DNA from: Pectobacterium peruviense
GTDB lineage: Bacteria > Pseudomonadota > Gammaproteobacteria > Enterobacterales > Enterobacteriaceae
DNA length: 61,145 nt
Assembly: GCF_002847345.1 (NCBI RefSeq)
Contig: NZ_LXFV01000014.1
Location: forward strand, 1 to 61,145
Direction of reading: 5' to 3'
Position 1 is the first letter of the stretch, and each line of letters opens with the position of its first letter. The notes under the pieces are model-generated. The model was not told the DNA's origin, ran no database searches, and saw only the letters and a program-made list of their open reading frames with translations. A program made the translations under genes and the position numbers. Shown here piece after piece: positions 41,349 to 52,178 of this stretch.

Positions 41349-43396
41349 GCGTTATCTACTCCCTGCCGCCCCGGCGCTATCCGCTCCAGTTTCATCAACC
41401 ACTCGCCGATATCATCCATATCGCCACCGTATTCCTGGTATAGCCTCACGCCATGCTGAGCCTTGTCATACAGGCCTAATTCGAAGGCAGATTTCAACAA
41501 TTCCAGCGCGGTAATCGGCCGCCGAGTGCCCCACTCGATCGCTTCGTCAAAACAGTCTATCGCTTCACGGTGTCGCCCTAAGCGACTTAGACATATACCG
41601 CGACGATGCCAGAGTCCATCATCGGACGGTTTGCACCTCACCGCAAAATCCAGATCGGGTAACGCTTCATGGTAACGATGAAAGGTATAAAGCAACATTA
41701 TCGAACGGGCGGAAAAATACACCCAATGTGATGCATCCAGCGCAATCGCCTTATCCACACACGTCAACGCCTTATCAGGTTCATCAGTAAAACGGAAAGC
41801 CTCCGAGAGCATAAACCAGACTTCGGAATTGTCCTGATGATAGCTCAATACATTTTCCAATAGCGGGATCATGTCCTTGTACGTCTCCATTTCGTACAGG
41901 GTTCGCGCTAAGCGAATCCGCGCATCGTAGCCATTCTCTTCTTGCCGCTGCGCTTCCTCCATCGCCCATGTGTAGGCCTGCCGTGCGTTCTCATACTGCT
42001 TCATCCGATAATAGGCATCGCCAAGTGTCATATAGAGCGTCGAGGAAAGATGACGCTGGCTGAAATCGCCATGCTTGACGAAAAGTGAGCGGTAGATGAC
42101 CTCAAAAATACTGCCTCGGATTACGCGCCAAGGTGACGTAGCGTTGTGTTCCGCGCGCGCCATCAGATGTTGGATAAAATCGATGCTCAGCGTATAAGCA
42201 CCATTTTGCAGGTAGCATTCTGCGACTTCTTCACAGTATTCCATGCTGTAACGCTTTGGTTTAATCGTTGTGAAGCCACCAGCAATCGTCTGCGCATTGA
42301 TTTTAAGCACCTGAATCTGCGCTTCTACGTCATACGGCACCAGCGTGCAGAGATAGCGATACAGTTCCCGAGCTTCAAAGAACAGCCCTTGAGCCAGAAA
42401 ACAACCAGCCAATCCCTTCAACGCCACGGCGTGATCGCTTTGCATCTCAAGAACCTGATTAAACGCATCGGCTGCAAGCAGATACTGTTGCTCATCCAAC
42501 TCGATCTGCGCTAACCGCAGGTAACCGTCTATTTGCTCCGGCACCATCGCAATTAATTGACGACAGCACTCGCGAGCAGGAGAAAAATCACCAAGGTGAT
42601 GGTAGTGGGTTATAGCCCAACAGAGCAGCTCTGGATCGCAGATTTCTCGCGATAACACCTGCGCCAGTTGCCGATCAAATACCGCATTATCATGCTGATA
42701 AACGAGGCGAACCAGTTGTTCCCGATCGTGGAAATAGCGGTCTACATCCTCGCCAGTTATACCGGAAGGAAACCGCAACCCCCGCACTGGGATATGCCAT
42801 ACATCTTCATCATTCAGCCATTCCAGCACATCCTCCACCTGCTGTGGTGAATAGTGCCGCTTTAGCAACAGCAAGTTTTGTTCCCAGTCGAACGTCTCCA
42901 ATAAGCATTGCTTCACCGAGTCTGGCAAGAAAGCACATTGGCCTAAAAAGCCAAACAGCCACAGTGAAACAGGCTGTTTGATTTCGAGACGGTCTAGTAC
43001 CGATGTCGATAGCACGTCACGCCAAACGTCATCGTCGATACGGCACTGAAAATCCGCATAGATTGTCGCCACACGCTGCTTTATCGCTGCAATTTGCTGC
43101 ATCGTATCCTGCATCACAGCAATGTCATCGTTCGCTGTATTAGCCGCAGGATTGCTAATGTTCTTAGCCTCTGCTGCCGTCTCTGGCGCAGGATTTCCCT
43201 GCTGCTCGACATCCCCTTTAGCCACCAGATAGCGTGCCTGCAAGAGCGCATCTTCATACGCTGCACGGAGCACTTTAAACGCTTCGGCGTCATCTTCTGG
43301 ATTATGCTGCCGTAACAAACGCGCATACGCACGTCGAATGGCCATTTGGTCGACCGTTTCTTCAATCCCTAAAAATACCCAGCATGACGTTTTCAT
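41345..43396 (-). CDS. DjlB/DjlC-like J-domain protein with TPR tail
   Basis: A 683-residue protein. The N-terminus (WVFLGIEETVDQMAIRRAYA, then RLLRQHNPEDDAEAFKVLR) is a J-like domain in which the canonical His-Pro-Asp becomes His-Asn-Pro-Glu-Asp at 31-35. The middle and C-terminal parts (about 260-660) are helical repeats of TPR type (such as GDAYYRMKQYENARQAYTWA and WHRRGICLSRLGRHREAIDC). E. coli DjlB and DjlC partner HscC; this one is longer because of the TPR array. It overlaps hscC and the DUF1266 gene by 4 bases each, a tightly coupled operon. Confidence 0.85.
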   Translation of the reverse strand: MKTSCWVFLGIEETVDQMAIRRAYARLLRQHNPEDDAEAFKVLRAAYEDALLQARYLVAKGDVEQQGNPAPETAAEAKNISNPAANTANDDIAVMQDTMQQIAAIKQRVATIYADFQCRIDDDVWRDVLSTSVLDRLEIKQPVSLWLFGFLGQCAFLPDSVKQCLLETFDWEQNLLLLKRHYSPQQVEDVLEWLNDEDVWHIPVRGLRFPSGITGEDVDRYFHDREQLVRLVYQHDNAVFDRQLAQVLSREICDPELLCWAITHYHHLGDFSPARECCRQLIAMVPEQIDGYLRLAQIELDEQQYLLAADAFNQVLEMQSDHAVALKGLAGCFLAQGLFFEARELYRYLCTLVPYDVEAQIQVLKINAQTIAGGFTTIKPKRYSMEYCEEVAECYLQNGAYTLSIDFIQHLMARAEHNATSPWRVIRGSIFEVIYRSLFVKHGDFSQRHLSSTLYMTLGDAYYRMKQYENARQAYTWAMEEAQRQEENGYDARIRLARTLYEMETYKDMIPLLENVLSYHQDNSEVWFMLSEAFRFTDEPDKALTCVDKAIALDASHWVYFSARSIMLLYTFHRYHEALPDLDFAVRCKPSDDGLWHRRGICLSRLGRHREAIDCFDEAIEWGTRRPITALELLKSAFELGLYDKAQHGVRLYQEYGGDMDDIGEWLMKLERIAPGRQGVDNA

Positions 43397-45090
43397 AACG
43401 AATGAGGCTCCATCTCATCAAATACGCTCTGTATCTCTTTTGTTACCCGGCGAATATGCAAGGTGTCCTGCGTTTCCAATGCATCTTCAAAGGCTTGCAA
43501 TTCATGTGCGATGCGCTCTCGTGCTCCGCCCGTTAATTGCTCATATAAACGCTCACCGCGCGCCAGTAACAGTCGACTTTCCATACGCTCACGCGGGTGT
43601 ATTTTTATCTCTGCCAACTGCTGTAAGCGCATCTGAATCTCAACGTCCGACAAATCGCAGCTATCATTGCGGATAATCGTTGATTTACTGTTGCCCTCAT
43701 GGAGGTCTGTCGCCTGCACTTCCAAAATGCCGTTGATATCGTAGGTATAACGCACCCGCACAATGGGTTCGTCTTCTGGTGTGGGCGGAAACTCAATTTC
43801 CAGCTCACCCAATTTGACGTTATTGCGCGTCAGACGACTTTCTCCTTGATAGATTTGCAACAACATATTGGTTTGCCCTTCATGACAAGTGCTGAACACC
43901 TTTTCCCGGCTCACGGGGACGACCGTATTACGATCAATGATCGGCGTATAATAACCACTTTCCAGGTGTCCATCCGGCAAGCGACGTGCCGTTTCCAACC
44001 CTAGAGTAAACGGGCACACATCGGTCAGCACGACCTCCGATAACCCTTGGCTACGCGCCTTGAGCCCAGCCTGCACCGCAGCACCCAACGCTACGATTTC
44101 ATCAGGGTTTAACGTCGCGACCGGGTACTGGCCGAACAGCCTGGCAGCCAGGCTTCTTACCACGGGCATACGGCTGGCTCCCCCGACCAGAATGACACAA
44201 TTCAACTCACGCGGAGTAATGGCTGCATCGTTCAATGCCCGCTCGATAGGCTGCCGTAACGCATCAATTAAAGGAGCACAAAGTGATTCGAAATCATCGC
44301 GGGTAAGATGCCACGGATACGCTACACCACCGAACTCTGGCGCTATCGTCGCCTCGTGTTGCAGCGTTAACTCGCGCTTCATCATTTCGATATGCTGACG
44401 CAGGCGGCTCATTTCAGACAAGCCGAGCGACGTCAACGCATGCACATTCAGAAACGCTTTGACCAGCGTATCGACAAAATCTTCGCCCCCCAGCATGTTG
44501 TGCCCTGCTGTGGCATTCACTTCCATAATGCCGTCAAACAGCGTCAGGACCGACACATCAAAGGTGCCACCGCCCAGATCGAATACTAAAAAACGGCTTT
44601 CTGGATCATTAACATGTAAGCCGTAACTTAGCGCAGCCGCGGTCGGTTCATTCACCAAGCGCTCTACCTTAAGGCCGGCGAGCTGCCCTGCAATCTGCGT
44701 TGCTTTACGCTGTTTGTCATTAAAGTAAGCCGGCACGCTGATGACCGCTTCTGTCACGGGCGCACCAAGAAATGCCTCAGCATCGGCTTTCAGCACGCGT
44801 AACAGAAAAGAAGATAATTCCTCAGGCTGGTAGGTCTGTACATCGCCGAGCGAGTAGGACTTTTTCGTCCCCATGTAGCGTTTGAACAATGCTGCGGTTT
44901 TAAGTGGGTGAGTAATCAAGCGTTCTTTGGCAACACGACCGACCAATAGATCGCCGTTATCATCAAGGCCGATAACCGAGGGAGTGAGGTAATCACCGTG
45001 TGCATTGGGGATCAGTACGGCTTTCTCGCCATCCCAGAAGGAAACCAAACTGTTTGTCGTACCTAAATCTATCCCTATGATATGAGACAT
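43393..45090 (-). CDS. hscC: Hsp70-family chaperone HscC
   Basis: A 565-residue DnaK-like chaperone of the HscC (Hsc62) type. ATPase motifs: IIGIDLGTTNSLVSFW (phosphate 1), LVFDLGGGTFDVSVL (phosphate 2), VILVGGASRMPVVRSL (adenosine) and NEPTAAALSYGL (connect). The substrate domain is shortened and lacks the long lid tail and EEVD-like end of DnaK. The start at MSHIIGIDLGTTNS follows AGGGAGGAAC; the longer frame adds 15 codons. It heads the hscC-J protein-DUF1266 operon. Confidence 0.92.
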   Translation of the reverse strand: MSHIIGIDLGTTNSLVSFWDGEKAVLIPNAHGDYLTPSVIGLDDNGDLLVGRVAKERLITHPLKTAALFKRYMGTKKSYSLGDVQTYQPEELSSFLLRVLKADAEAFLGAPVTEAVISVPAYFNDKQRKATQIAGQLAGLKVERLVNEPTAAALSYGLHVNDPESRFLVFDLGGGTFDVSVLTLFDGIMEVNATAGHNMLGGEDFVDTLVKAFLNVHALTSLGLSEMSRLRQHIEMMKRELTLQHEATIAPEFGGVAYPWHLTRDDFESLCAPLIDALRQPIERALNDAAITPRELNCVILVGGASRMPVVRSLAARLFGQYPVATLNPDEIVALGAAVQAGLKARSQGLSEVVLTDVCPFTLGLETARRLPDGHLESGYYTPIIDRNTVVPVSREKVFSTCHEGQTNMLLQIYQGESRLTRNNVKLGELEIEFPPTPEDEPIVRVRYTYDINGILEVQATDLHEGNSKSTIIRNDSCDLSDVEIQMRLQQLAEIKIHPRERMESRLLLARGERLYEQLTGGARERIAHELQAFEDALETQDTLHIRRVTKEIQSVFDEMEPHSL

Positions 45091-45235
45091 GTTCCTCCCT
45101 GATTTAACAAACGCAAAACGCCTGATGAAATTCATCGGGCGTTGGTTAAACTTAGTAAAATGAACCGATAAGAGAACTAATTATGACCACAATAACGGAT
45201 TCGAAAAACGCATTATTGTAAAATAAACCAGGTAA

Positions 45236-46024
45236 TTATCCTGCAATCAGATATTTATCCTGCAAATAATTCCGCGCACGATTATCCAGACCGTATTCCA
45301 CTTCAAGCCAGCTATCGATCGATCCGTGTCGTTCGTAGATAGCCTGCAACGCCGTCACGATGAACTCTTCCTGTACTGATAGCACATAAGAGAACTGCCC
45401 GAGCGCTTTCTCATTCAGCGTTTCCGACAAATGCGCCAGTAGCTGCTGGCGGAATGGCGTCAGTGTCGTGTCCGTGAGCAGGTAATCTTCCATCACGGTT
45501 TGCTCATCTGCCCCCAGCGCAAACATCACCAGCGCCGAACCGATACCCGTGCGATCTTTACCCACCGCGCAGTGCTGCACCAGCCCACCCTCATCCGATC
45601 GCAATAGCAACGACACCAGCTGTTTATAGGCAGAATTATTGAAAGGCAAGCGGCGGTAGAGTTCCAACATAAACGCTCGGGAATCAAAGGCCGCCAACAC
45701 ATCAGATCCCAACGAATCCAGATTGGCTGTCACTTCGTGGCGTAATGGATTAGCTGGATAGGCGTGATAATTGGCTCCAGTCCATAATATATCGGGCTTC
45801 TGCGCAATTTCATCGGCATCCCGATAGTCCACGACATGAGAAATAGGCACGCCAGCAAGGTGTTCACAGTCCGCCTGACTCAGCAGATCCAGCGAGCCAG
45901 AGCGAAAAAGTTTACCGTGTCGGATAAGCCGCCCATCAGCAGCCCGGTTGCCACCTAAATCACGGAAATTGATTCCGCCGTCCAGCGGTAATAAAGAGGG
46001 ATGAAGCAACGTTGGTTCGGTCAT
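45236..46024 (-). CDS. Tyrosine/serine protein phosphatase family protein
   Basis: A 262-residue protein of the Y_phosphatase3 (MptpB-like) family. The P-loop is HCAVGKDRTGIGSAL (Cys-X5-Arg) and the N-terminal signature GGINFRDLGGN is present; the spacing from the start (about 18 residues) is typical. Family members hydrolyse phosphotyrosine, phosphoserine or phosphoinositides; the substrate here is unknown. The start ATG at 46024 has AAGGAGATGT before it. It stands alone between hscC and udp; the gap to hscC (145 bases) shows nothing clear. Confidence 0.85.
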   Translation of the reverse strand: MTEPTLLHPSLLPLDGGINFRDLGGNRAADGRLIRHGKLFRSGSLDLLSQADCEHLAGVPISHVVDYRDADEIAQKPDILWTGANYHAYPANPLRHEVTANLDSLGSDVLAAFDSRAFMLELYRRLPFNNSAYKQLVSLLLRSDEGGLVQHCAVGKDRTGIGSALVMFALGADEQTVMEDYLLTDTTLTPFRQQLLAHLSETLNEKALGQFSYVLSVQEEFIVTALQAIYERHGSIDSWLEVEYGLDNRARNYLQDKYLIAG

Positions 46025-46173
46025 ACATCTCCTTGCGAGGTTGAAAGGCGAGCAAGGCAACCGTATTACACACGCAGAGCGCGTCGCAGGTTAACCCAAT
46101 AAACCAGAACAAGTTATTAGGATAAAGGCTGGCCTCTGCGATGACCAGCCCAAAATACCATCAACTTTTGTGC

Positions 46174-46944
46174 TTATTCAGCCGCTAATAAACGGCGAGT
46201 GGCATCCAGCAACACCTTGATGACGGTGGTTTCGGCCAGCTTCATAGTCGCCGCATCTGGAATTTCCTGCTGGGTGCGGTTCACGATCACACCCGCGATC
46301 ATGCCCGCTTTTAACCCTTGGCTGGCGCACATGGTCAGCAACGTGGCGGATTCCATTTCATAGTTCAGCACACCCATGCTCTGCCACTCTTCCATCGAAC
46401 CGCGGAAGCGACGTACCACGCGTCCAGAGAAGGTGTCATAACGTTCTTGACCAGGATAGAACGTGTCGGAAGACGCCGTGATGCCAACGTGCAATGCCGC
46501 ACCCGACGCCTTCGCTGCATCCACCAGCGCGGTGGTACAACCGAAATCAGCAACGGCTGGGAACTCCATCGGCGCAAAGTGCAGGCTCGCACCGTCAAGA
46601 CGGACGGCTGCGGTGGTGACCAATACATCACCCACATTGATGCCAGACTGAATCGCCCCCGTCGTGCCAACACGCAGGAAAGTACGAATACCGAGCTGTG
46701 CCAATTCTTCTACCGCGATTGACGTTGACGGCCCACCAATACCTGTCGAGCAGACAATCACCGTTTTGCCGTCCAGCTCAGCACGCCAGGATGTAAATTC
46801 ACGGTGTGATGCCAGATGTACCGGGTTATCCATCAGGCGAGCAATTTTTTCAACACGCTCAGGATCGCCAGGCACGATAGCCAGCGTTGCGCCCTGTAAA
46901 TCGTTCTTAACCAGACCAAGATGGAACACATCAGATGTAGACAT
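46174..46944 (-). CDS. udp: Uridine phosphorylase
   Basis: A 256-residue hexameric enzyme that converts uridine and phosphate to uracil and ribose 1-phosphate. [60 protein letters not shown] and the catalytic/uracil-binding [20 protein letters not shown] are conserved. In E. coli udp lies next to rmuC; here it does not. Two CRP-like sites 52 bp apart lie upstream, matching CytR/CRP control of nucleoside genes. Confidence 0.98.
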   Translation of the reverse strand: MSTSDVFHLGLVKNDLQGATLAIVPGDPERVEKIARLMDNPVHLASHREFTSWRAELDGKTVIVCSTGIGGPSTSIAVEELAQLGIRTFLRVGTTGAIQSGINVGDVLVTTAAVRLDGASLHFAPMEFPAVADFGCTTALVDAAKASGAALHVGITASSDTFYPGQERYDTFSGRVVRRFRGSMEEWQSMGVLNYEMESATLLTMCASQGLKAGMIAGVIVNRTQQEIPDAATMKLAETTVIKVLLDATRRLLAAE

Positions 46945-47070
46945 AACTGCCTCCCGGGCAATCAGTTGGGTATTCAGAGAAATCGTGCCGAACGCCTCAT
47001 CTATGCTGCTTGTCGCAGTCTGTAAGCGTCCGTCCAGTAAAAGACTCTAGCGCATCATTCCATTTTTTTA

Positions 47071-47138
47071 AGTGACGAGAGTCACCTACAAAAAAGAAAC
47101 GGACATTAACATACATAAAAAATGTGACTTGAATCACT
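47071..47138. promoter_or_regulatory. Paired CRP-like sites between udp and dlhH
   Basis: AGTGA-CGAGAG-TCACC at 47071-47086 and TGTGA-CTTGAA-TCACT at 47123-47138 both fit the CRP half-site pattern with 6-bp spacing. Their centres are 52 bp apart, close to the 53 bp typical of CRP pairs between which CytR binds. They could serve udp (leftward) and perhaps dlhH. Confidence 0.7.
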
Positions 47139-47278
47139 CTTTATCGAGTGGGTAATTCATTTTTGCCGATTAATTGTCTTCTAGTGTAGATTCTTTAATC
47201 ATTGATAGTATTTATCATCGATGTTCTGAAATCCCTCTTTATATGAAAGCCAGCTGGCTGGTAACAGGAGAGCGCGTA

Positions 47279-48106
47279 ATGAAGACTGATGAACAGACGA
47301 CCTTCAAACATCTTCCACAAGGGTTATCCCCAGCAGTGGAACCGCAGAGCTTCTCCATCATTACGACGGATTCTGTCGGTATCATTGCCAGTGAAACCAC
47401 CATTCCTTCTCAGGGGGAACAGCTACCCGCGTATATCGCCAGACCGGCGAACCATGACGGGCCATTCCCTATTGTCCTGGTGGTGCAGGAGATTTTCGGT
47501 GTTCATCAACACATTCAGGATGTTTGCCGCAGGCTGGCTAAGCAGGGCTATATGGCTATTGCGCCAGAGCTGTATTTTCGTCAGGGCGACCCTAGCCAAT
47601 ATAACGACATTCAGCAAATCCTGACCGAGTTGGTGCATAAGGTTCCTGACTCGCAGGTGCTGTCCGATCTCGATCACACCGCCAACTGGGCGATTAAACA
47701 GGGTGGCGATGCCAGTAAGCTGGCGATAACGGGATTTTGTTGGGGCGGGCGCATCACCTGGCTCTACGCCGCGCATAATCCGCAGCTCAAAGCCGCCGTT
47801 GCCTGGTACGGCAAATTTACCGGTGAGAAAACGCTGAATAGCCCCAAACATCCTGTCGATATCGCAACAGAATTGGAAGCGCCTGTGCTGGGGTTATACG
47901 GCGCGAAAGACGGGAGTATTCCGCTAGAACACGTGGATATCATGCGGCAGGCGCTGCGTGCAGCCAACGCGACGGCAGAAATTATTGTCTACCCTGATGC
48001 CGGACATGCTTTCCATGCCGATTATCGCCCTAGCTACCATGAAGAATCCGCTCGTGACGGTTGGCAACGTATGCTGGCATGGTTTCAGAAAAACGGTGTG
48101 GCGTAA
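47279..48106 (+). CDS. dlhH: Dienelactone hydrolase family protein (YsgA/DlhH)
   Basis: A 275-residue alpha/beta-hydrolase of the dienelactone hydrolase family. The triad is visible: Cys in [12 protein letters not shown], Asp in GAKDGSIP and His in [10 protein letters not shown]. The physiological substrate in Enterobacterales is unknown. The start [17 protein letters not shown] lies 8 bases after GGAG; the open frame continues 35 codons upstream. In E. coli the ortholog (ysgA) also lies between udp and metE. It is followed by a strong terminator. Confidence 0.94.
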   Translation: MKTDEQTTFKHLPQGLSPAVEPQSFSIITTDSVGIIASETTIPSQGEQLPAYIARPANHDGPFPIVLVVQEIFGVHQHIQDVCRRLAKQGYMAIAPELYFRQGDPSQYNDIQQILTELVHKVPDSQVLSDLDHTANWAIKQGGDASKLAITGFCWGGRITWLYAAHNPQLKAAVAWYGKFTGEKTLNSPKHPVDIATELEAPVLGLYGAKDGSIPLEHVDIMRQALRAANATAEIIVYPDAGHAFHADYRPSYHEESARDGWQRMLAWFQKNGVA

Positions 48107-48141
48107 CACCATCACACGTTTTCGTTCTTACCTACAATCTA

Positions 48142-48168
48142 AAACGCCACCGAACAACGGTGGCGTTT
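48142..48168. terminator. Terminator between dlhH and the chemoreceptor gene
   Basis: A perfect 11-bp stem (AAACGCCACCG / CGGTGGCGTTT) with the loop AACAA, 35 bases after the dlhH stop and 27 bases from the 3' end of the convergent chemoreceptor gene. A and T tracts allow use in both directions. Confidence 0.88.
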
Positions 48169-48195
48169 GGGTTTCAGCGTTTTACAAAGCCAACC

Positions 48196-49857
48196 TTAGA
48201 ACGTCGTCCAATCACCGTTGTTACCCTGATCTTTCGCCGCTGCTGGCGCTAAGGACAGCGCTGGTGTACGCGTTGGTGCTGATGCGTAAGAAGCAGTTTT
48301 GCCGTTGCCATACGACAGCAGTTTAAATGTGCTCACCGCTTCTGCCAGAACAGAGGCCTGTGCTTGCAGGGAAAGTGCCGCCGAGGCCGATTCTTCAACC
48401 AGCGCCGCATTCTGCTGGGTCGTGGTATCAATTTGCCCAACCGCCAGGTTCATCTGGTTAATCCCGTCGCTCTGTTCGCGGCTGGCCTGAGAGATTTCGC
48501 TGATGATCTCATTCACATCCCGCACGTAGCCCGTTAAGCCGCTCATCGTTTCTTCGGCGTTATCCACCAGCGACATCCCTTCCTGAATTTTGCTCACGGA
48601 GTCGTCGATCAAATCTTTAATCTCACGAGCGGCTGTCGCACTGCGCTGTGCCAGAGAACGAACTTCCCCCGCCACCACCGCAAAACCACGCCCTTGCTCG
48701 CCTGCACGCGCCGCCTCAACCGCTGCGTTAAGCGCCAGAATATTGGTCTGGAAGGCAATGCCGTCAATCACGCCAATGATCTCAGCCATACGCTGGGATG
48801 AATCACGTATCCCACGCATTTTCTGCGTGACGGAAACCATGACGTCACCGCTTTGCTTAGCAGCACCAGAGGCTTTGTTCGCAATGTCTGTCGCCTGCTG
48901 CGTGTTTTCCGCCGTATTTTTAATGGTAGAGGTCAGCTGTTCCATTGAAGCTGCCGTTTCTTCCAGTGAGCTGGCCTGCTCTTCGGTGCGCGATGACAGA
49001 TCCTGATTCCCTGCGGCGATCTGCGAGGCCGCGCTTGAGATCGTTTCCGCCCCGTCACGCACCTGCCCGACAATCGTACTCAGGCTCGTGTTCATGTGAT
49101 CCAACGATTGCAGCAGCAATCCCGTTTCATCTTTGCTGGTAACAGTGATGCGAGAGGTCAGGTCGCCCTGTGCCACTCTGTCTGCCACTTGCAAAGCCTG
49201 CTGTATCGGTCGGGTTACGCTGCGCGTGATCGACCACGCAATCAACGCCCCAAATACGGCACCCAGTACTAAAATCAGCAATAAAATCATGCGGGTATTA
49301 CTGTATACCTCTGCCATGGCTTCAACGGAGGTGTCCATCGCATCATCTTGGTAATTCACTAATTGCTTCACTGCATCACGGTACTGCCGCTGTACCACGT
49401 TCAGATTATTGTTGAACTCCTCGATCGCCGCTTCCCGATTGCCCGCCACGACTTCGCTAATGATTTTATCGCCAGATTTCAGAAACTCGGTACGAATCGC
49501 GCGGATAGCACGTAGCTGGGTGACCGAACGTTCTTCAACGGTTTGGCTTTCTAGCTTGTCCAGCAGACGACCAATTTCCTGACGGAACTCATTCACACGC
49601 GTAACGTTTGTCTGAATTTGCACCTGATCAGAGACCAGCATGAGCCGCTGATAGGCAACCAAAATACTGGTGACATTATCGATGAGATTATTGGCATCCA
49701 CCGTCTGTGGATAAACATCCTTCACGATGCTTCTGGCACTATCCTGAAAGCTGGATAGCTTAGACAGGGAAAAAATACTCACGACGAACAACATCACAAT
49801 CAGGATGGCAAATCCCGCTCCCAATCGATAACCAATACGCCAGTTTGCTAAATTCAT
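48196..49857 (-). CDS. Methyl-accepting chemotaxis protein (first of a tandem pair)
   Basis: A 553-residue transmembrane chemoreceptor. It has TM1 ([20 protein letters not shown]), a periplasmic four-helix-bundle ligand domain (residues about 35-190), TM2 ([20 protein letters not shown]), HAMP ([20 protein letters not shown]) and the signalling hairpin tip containing [20 protein letters not shown]. It ends in DWTTF, which fits the xWxxF CheR-tethering pentapeptide, so it is probably a major, self-methylating receptor. The ligand is unknown. Its 5' leader (CCTAAAAGGAGTGAGA) is shared with the paralogue at 50544-52178. Confidence 0.94.
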   Translation of the reverse strand: MNLANWRIGYRLGAGFAILIVMLFVVSIFSLSKLSSFQDSARSIVKDVYPQTVDANNLIDNVTSILVAYQRLMLVSDQVQIQTNVTRVNEFRQEIGRLLDKLESQTVEERSVTQLRAIRAIRTEFLKSGDKIISEVVAGNREAAIEEFNNNLNVVQRQYRDAVKQLVNYQDDAMDTSVEAMAEVYSNTRMILLLILVLGAVFGALIAWSITRSVTRPIQQALQVADRVAQGDLTSRITVTSKDETGLLLQSLDHMNTSLSTIVGQVRDGAETISSAASQIAAGNQDLSSRTEEQASSLEETAASMEQLTSTIKNTAENTQQATDIANKASGAAKQSGDVMVSVTQKMRGIRDSSQRMAEIIGVIDGIAFQTNILALNAAVEAARAGEQGRGFAVVAGEVRSLAQRSATAAREIKDLIDDSVSKIQEGMSLVDNAEETMSGLTGYVRDVNEIISEISQASREQSDGINQMNLAVGQIDTTTQQNAALVEESASAALSLQAQASVLAEAVSTFKLLSYGNGKTASYASAPTRTPALSLAPAAAKDQGNNGDWTTF

Positions 49858-50543
49858 GTCTCACTCCTTTTAGGTAATGCATAGCAATATCAATTGCGCA
49901 CATGTCGCAGCTTGTGGAACCACAGGGCGGAGAATGGCTGGCTATCTGAAGGAAAAAGCGGTTTCCCTCTGACGCACCAGAGATACCTTTAGGCAGGCAT
50001 TTCTACGCACGCTCTCAGCATGAGAGGCGCGATCAAAAATCAAATAGTTTCCCTCAGATGTTGAGGTGTAAAAGTGGCAATAAATCTAACAGTAGTACAA
50101 ATACGGTTGATAAGACCGCAGAGACGTTATCGAGGTGAGATGATGACCTTCCCTCTCCGTATTCGTGCATCCATAGCCGTTCCTGTGTTATTCATTTTAT
50201 CGGCAATTTGTTTCTTATCTTTACAATTTGATCGTTTAAATCATTCAAAAATAGATAATAAATAGATTTTAACTATCAGAAATCAAGTTTCGATCGGAAA
50301 AATCACAGATTAATCCACCAATAATTAACATTAATAACGTCTCAATTACATAAAAGGATAGTCAGACATGTTTGATATTAAAAATAAAGAGATGCGAATT
50401 TTTCTTAAAAAAGGATAACAGGCTGAATAAGAAGAGGAAAACCCGTCTTTACTCTATCTATCGAAATAACAGAATCAGGGAGGCACAGCCCCCCTGCGGG
50501 AATAGACGGCACGTTGCAACACGGCCAAATTATTGCGGTAAGT
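49858..50543. other. 686-base gap between the two chemoreceptor genes
   Basis: It contains the promoter and leader of the first receptor (near 49858-49950) and the 3' region of the second. A possible 41-residue membrane peptide (MMTFPLRIRASIAVPVLFIL and on, 50140-50265) follows GAGGTGAG, but no homology or codon support was seen. No repeat or RNA gene was recognised; the region from 50266 is AT-rich. Confidence 0.5.
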
Positions 50544-52178
50544 TTACGCTTTCTTCGCCCCCATCAGCGCTAGAGACAGCGTTGGCGTGCTCATCGGCAT
50601 CGGCGCATAAGAACTGGCGCTATCGTGGCTATAAGACTGTATTTTAAACGCGCTCACCGCCTCTGCCAGAACAGAAGCCTGCGATTGCAGCGACAGAGCC
50701 GCAGAAGCGGATTCCTCAACCAGAGCCGCGTTTTGCTGGGTCGTGGTATCAATCTGTCCAATCGCCAGATTCATCTGGTTAATCCCATCGCTCTGTTCAC
50801 GGCTGGCTTGTGAAATCTCACTGATGATGCCGTGTACGTCCTTCACGTGAGCCGTTAATCCACCCATTGTTTCTTCAGCAGTATCGACAAGATCCATACC
50901 TTCGCGAATTTTGCTCACGGAATCGTCGATTAAGTCCTTGATCTCCCGTGCGGCAGTCGCACTACGCTGTGCCAGTGAACGCACTTCCCCCGCCACTACT
51001 GCAAAACCACGCCCTTGTTCGCCCGCACGTGCCGCCTCAACCGCCGCATTCAGTGCCAGAATATTGGTCTGGAACGCAATGCCGTCAATCACGCCAATGA
51101 TCTCCGCCATACGCTGAGACGAATCACGTATCCCACGCATTTTCTGCGTCACAGAAAGCATGACATCACCGCTTTTTTGCGCAGCACCGGTGGCCTTATT
51201 GGCAATCTCCGTCGCCTGTTGGGTGTTTTCCGCCGTGTTTTTAATGGTGGATGCCAACTGCTCCATCGAGGCTGCCGTTTCTTCTAGCGAACTGGCCTGT
51301 TCCTCTGTGCGCGATGACAGATCCTGATTCCCTGCCGTGATTTGCGATGCCGCAGTCGAAATCGTTTCCGCCCCATCACGCACCTGGCCGACAATAGAGC
51401 TCAGGCTGGTGTTCATACGATCCAATGATTGCAGCAGCAATCCGGTTTCATCCTTGCTGGTAACGGTGATACGTGAGGTCAGGTCGCCCTGCGCCACTCG
51501 GTCTGCCACTTGCAAAGCCTGCTCGATTGGTCGGGTTACGCTGCGGGTAATCGCCCAGGCAATCAGCGCCCCAAATGCAGCACCCATCGCCAAAATAATC
51601 AGTAAAATCATGCGAGTATTGTTATACACCTCGGCCATGGTCTCGACAGAATTATTCATCGCGTCATTTTGGTAATTCACCAACTGCTTCACCGACTCGC
51701 GGTATTTGCGTTGAATCACGTTCAGGTTGCTATTGAATTCTTCTACAGCGACGTCGTTATTGCCCGCCAGCGCATCACTAATAATTTTGTCACCGGACGT
51801 TATGAACTCGGCACGAAGCGCGCGGATAGTCACTACCTGTTTACGAGAAAGCTCTCCTGAGGCATTGCTTTCCAGATTATCAAGCAGGCGGCTAATCTCT
51901 TTGCGGTATGCCATGATCCGATCGACATACCCCTGACGCTGCTCCTTACCGGACACCAGCATCATCTGCAAATAAGCGACAAAATGCCCATTCACGTTAT
52001 CGATGAGGTCATTCGCATCCACCGTTTGTGGGTAAACCTCTTTGACGATATCTCTGGCACCATCCTGAAAGCCGGACAGTTTAGAGAGAGAGAAAATACT
52101 CACGGTAAATAACATCAGAATCAAGATGGCAAATCCGCCGCCTAATCGATAGCCAATACGCCAATTCGCTAAATTCAC
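50544..52178 (-). CDS. Methyl-accepting chemotaxis protein (second of a tandem pair)
   Basis: A 544-residue paralogue of the previous receptor, with the same order: TM1, ligand domain, TM2, HAMP, signalling domain. The cytoplasmic part (from HAMP on) is almost identical, while the ligand-binding domain and C-terminus differ. It lacks the C-terminal pentapeptide (ends LALMGAKKA) and so may depend on CheR bound to other receptors. The start codon is GTG (ATGTGAATTTAGCG context), after the same AAAAGGAGTGAGA leader as its twin. Confidence 0.93.
   Translation of the reverse strand: MNLANWRIGYRLGGGFAILILMLFTVSIFSLSKLSGFQDGARDIVKEVYPQTVDANDLIDNVNGHFVAYLQMMLVSGKEQRQGYVDRIMAYRKEISRLLDNLESNASGELSRKQVVTIRALRAEFITSGDKIISDALAGNNDVAVEEFNSNLNVIQRKYRESVKQLVNYQNDAMNNSVETMAEVYNNTRMILLIILAMGAAFGALIAWAITRSVTRPIEQALQVADRVAQGDLTSRITVTSKDETGLLLQSLDRMNTSLSSIVGQVRDGAETISTAASQITAGNQDLSSRTEEQASSLEETAASMEQLASTIKNTAENTQQATEIANKATGAAQKSGDVMLSVTQKMRGIRDSSQRMAEIIGVIDGIAFQTNILALNAAVEAARAGEQGRGFAVVAGEVRSLAQRSATAAREIKDLIDDSVSKIREGMDLVDTAEETMGGLTAHVKDVHGIISEISQASREQSDGINQMNLAIGQIDTTTQQNAALVEESASAALSLQSQASVLAEAVSAFKIQSYSHDSASSYAPMPMSTPTLSLALMGAKKA

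Noticed and set aside
50140-50265. A 41-residue membrane peptide gene
   Set aside because: It has a plausible hydrophobic stretch and GAGGTGAG before ATGATG, but no homology or neighbour support; it may be chance.
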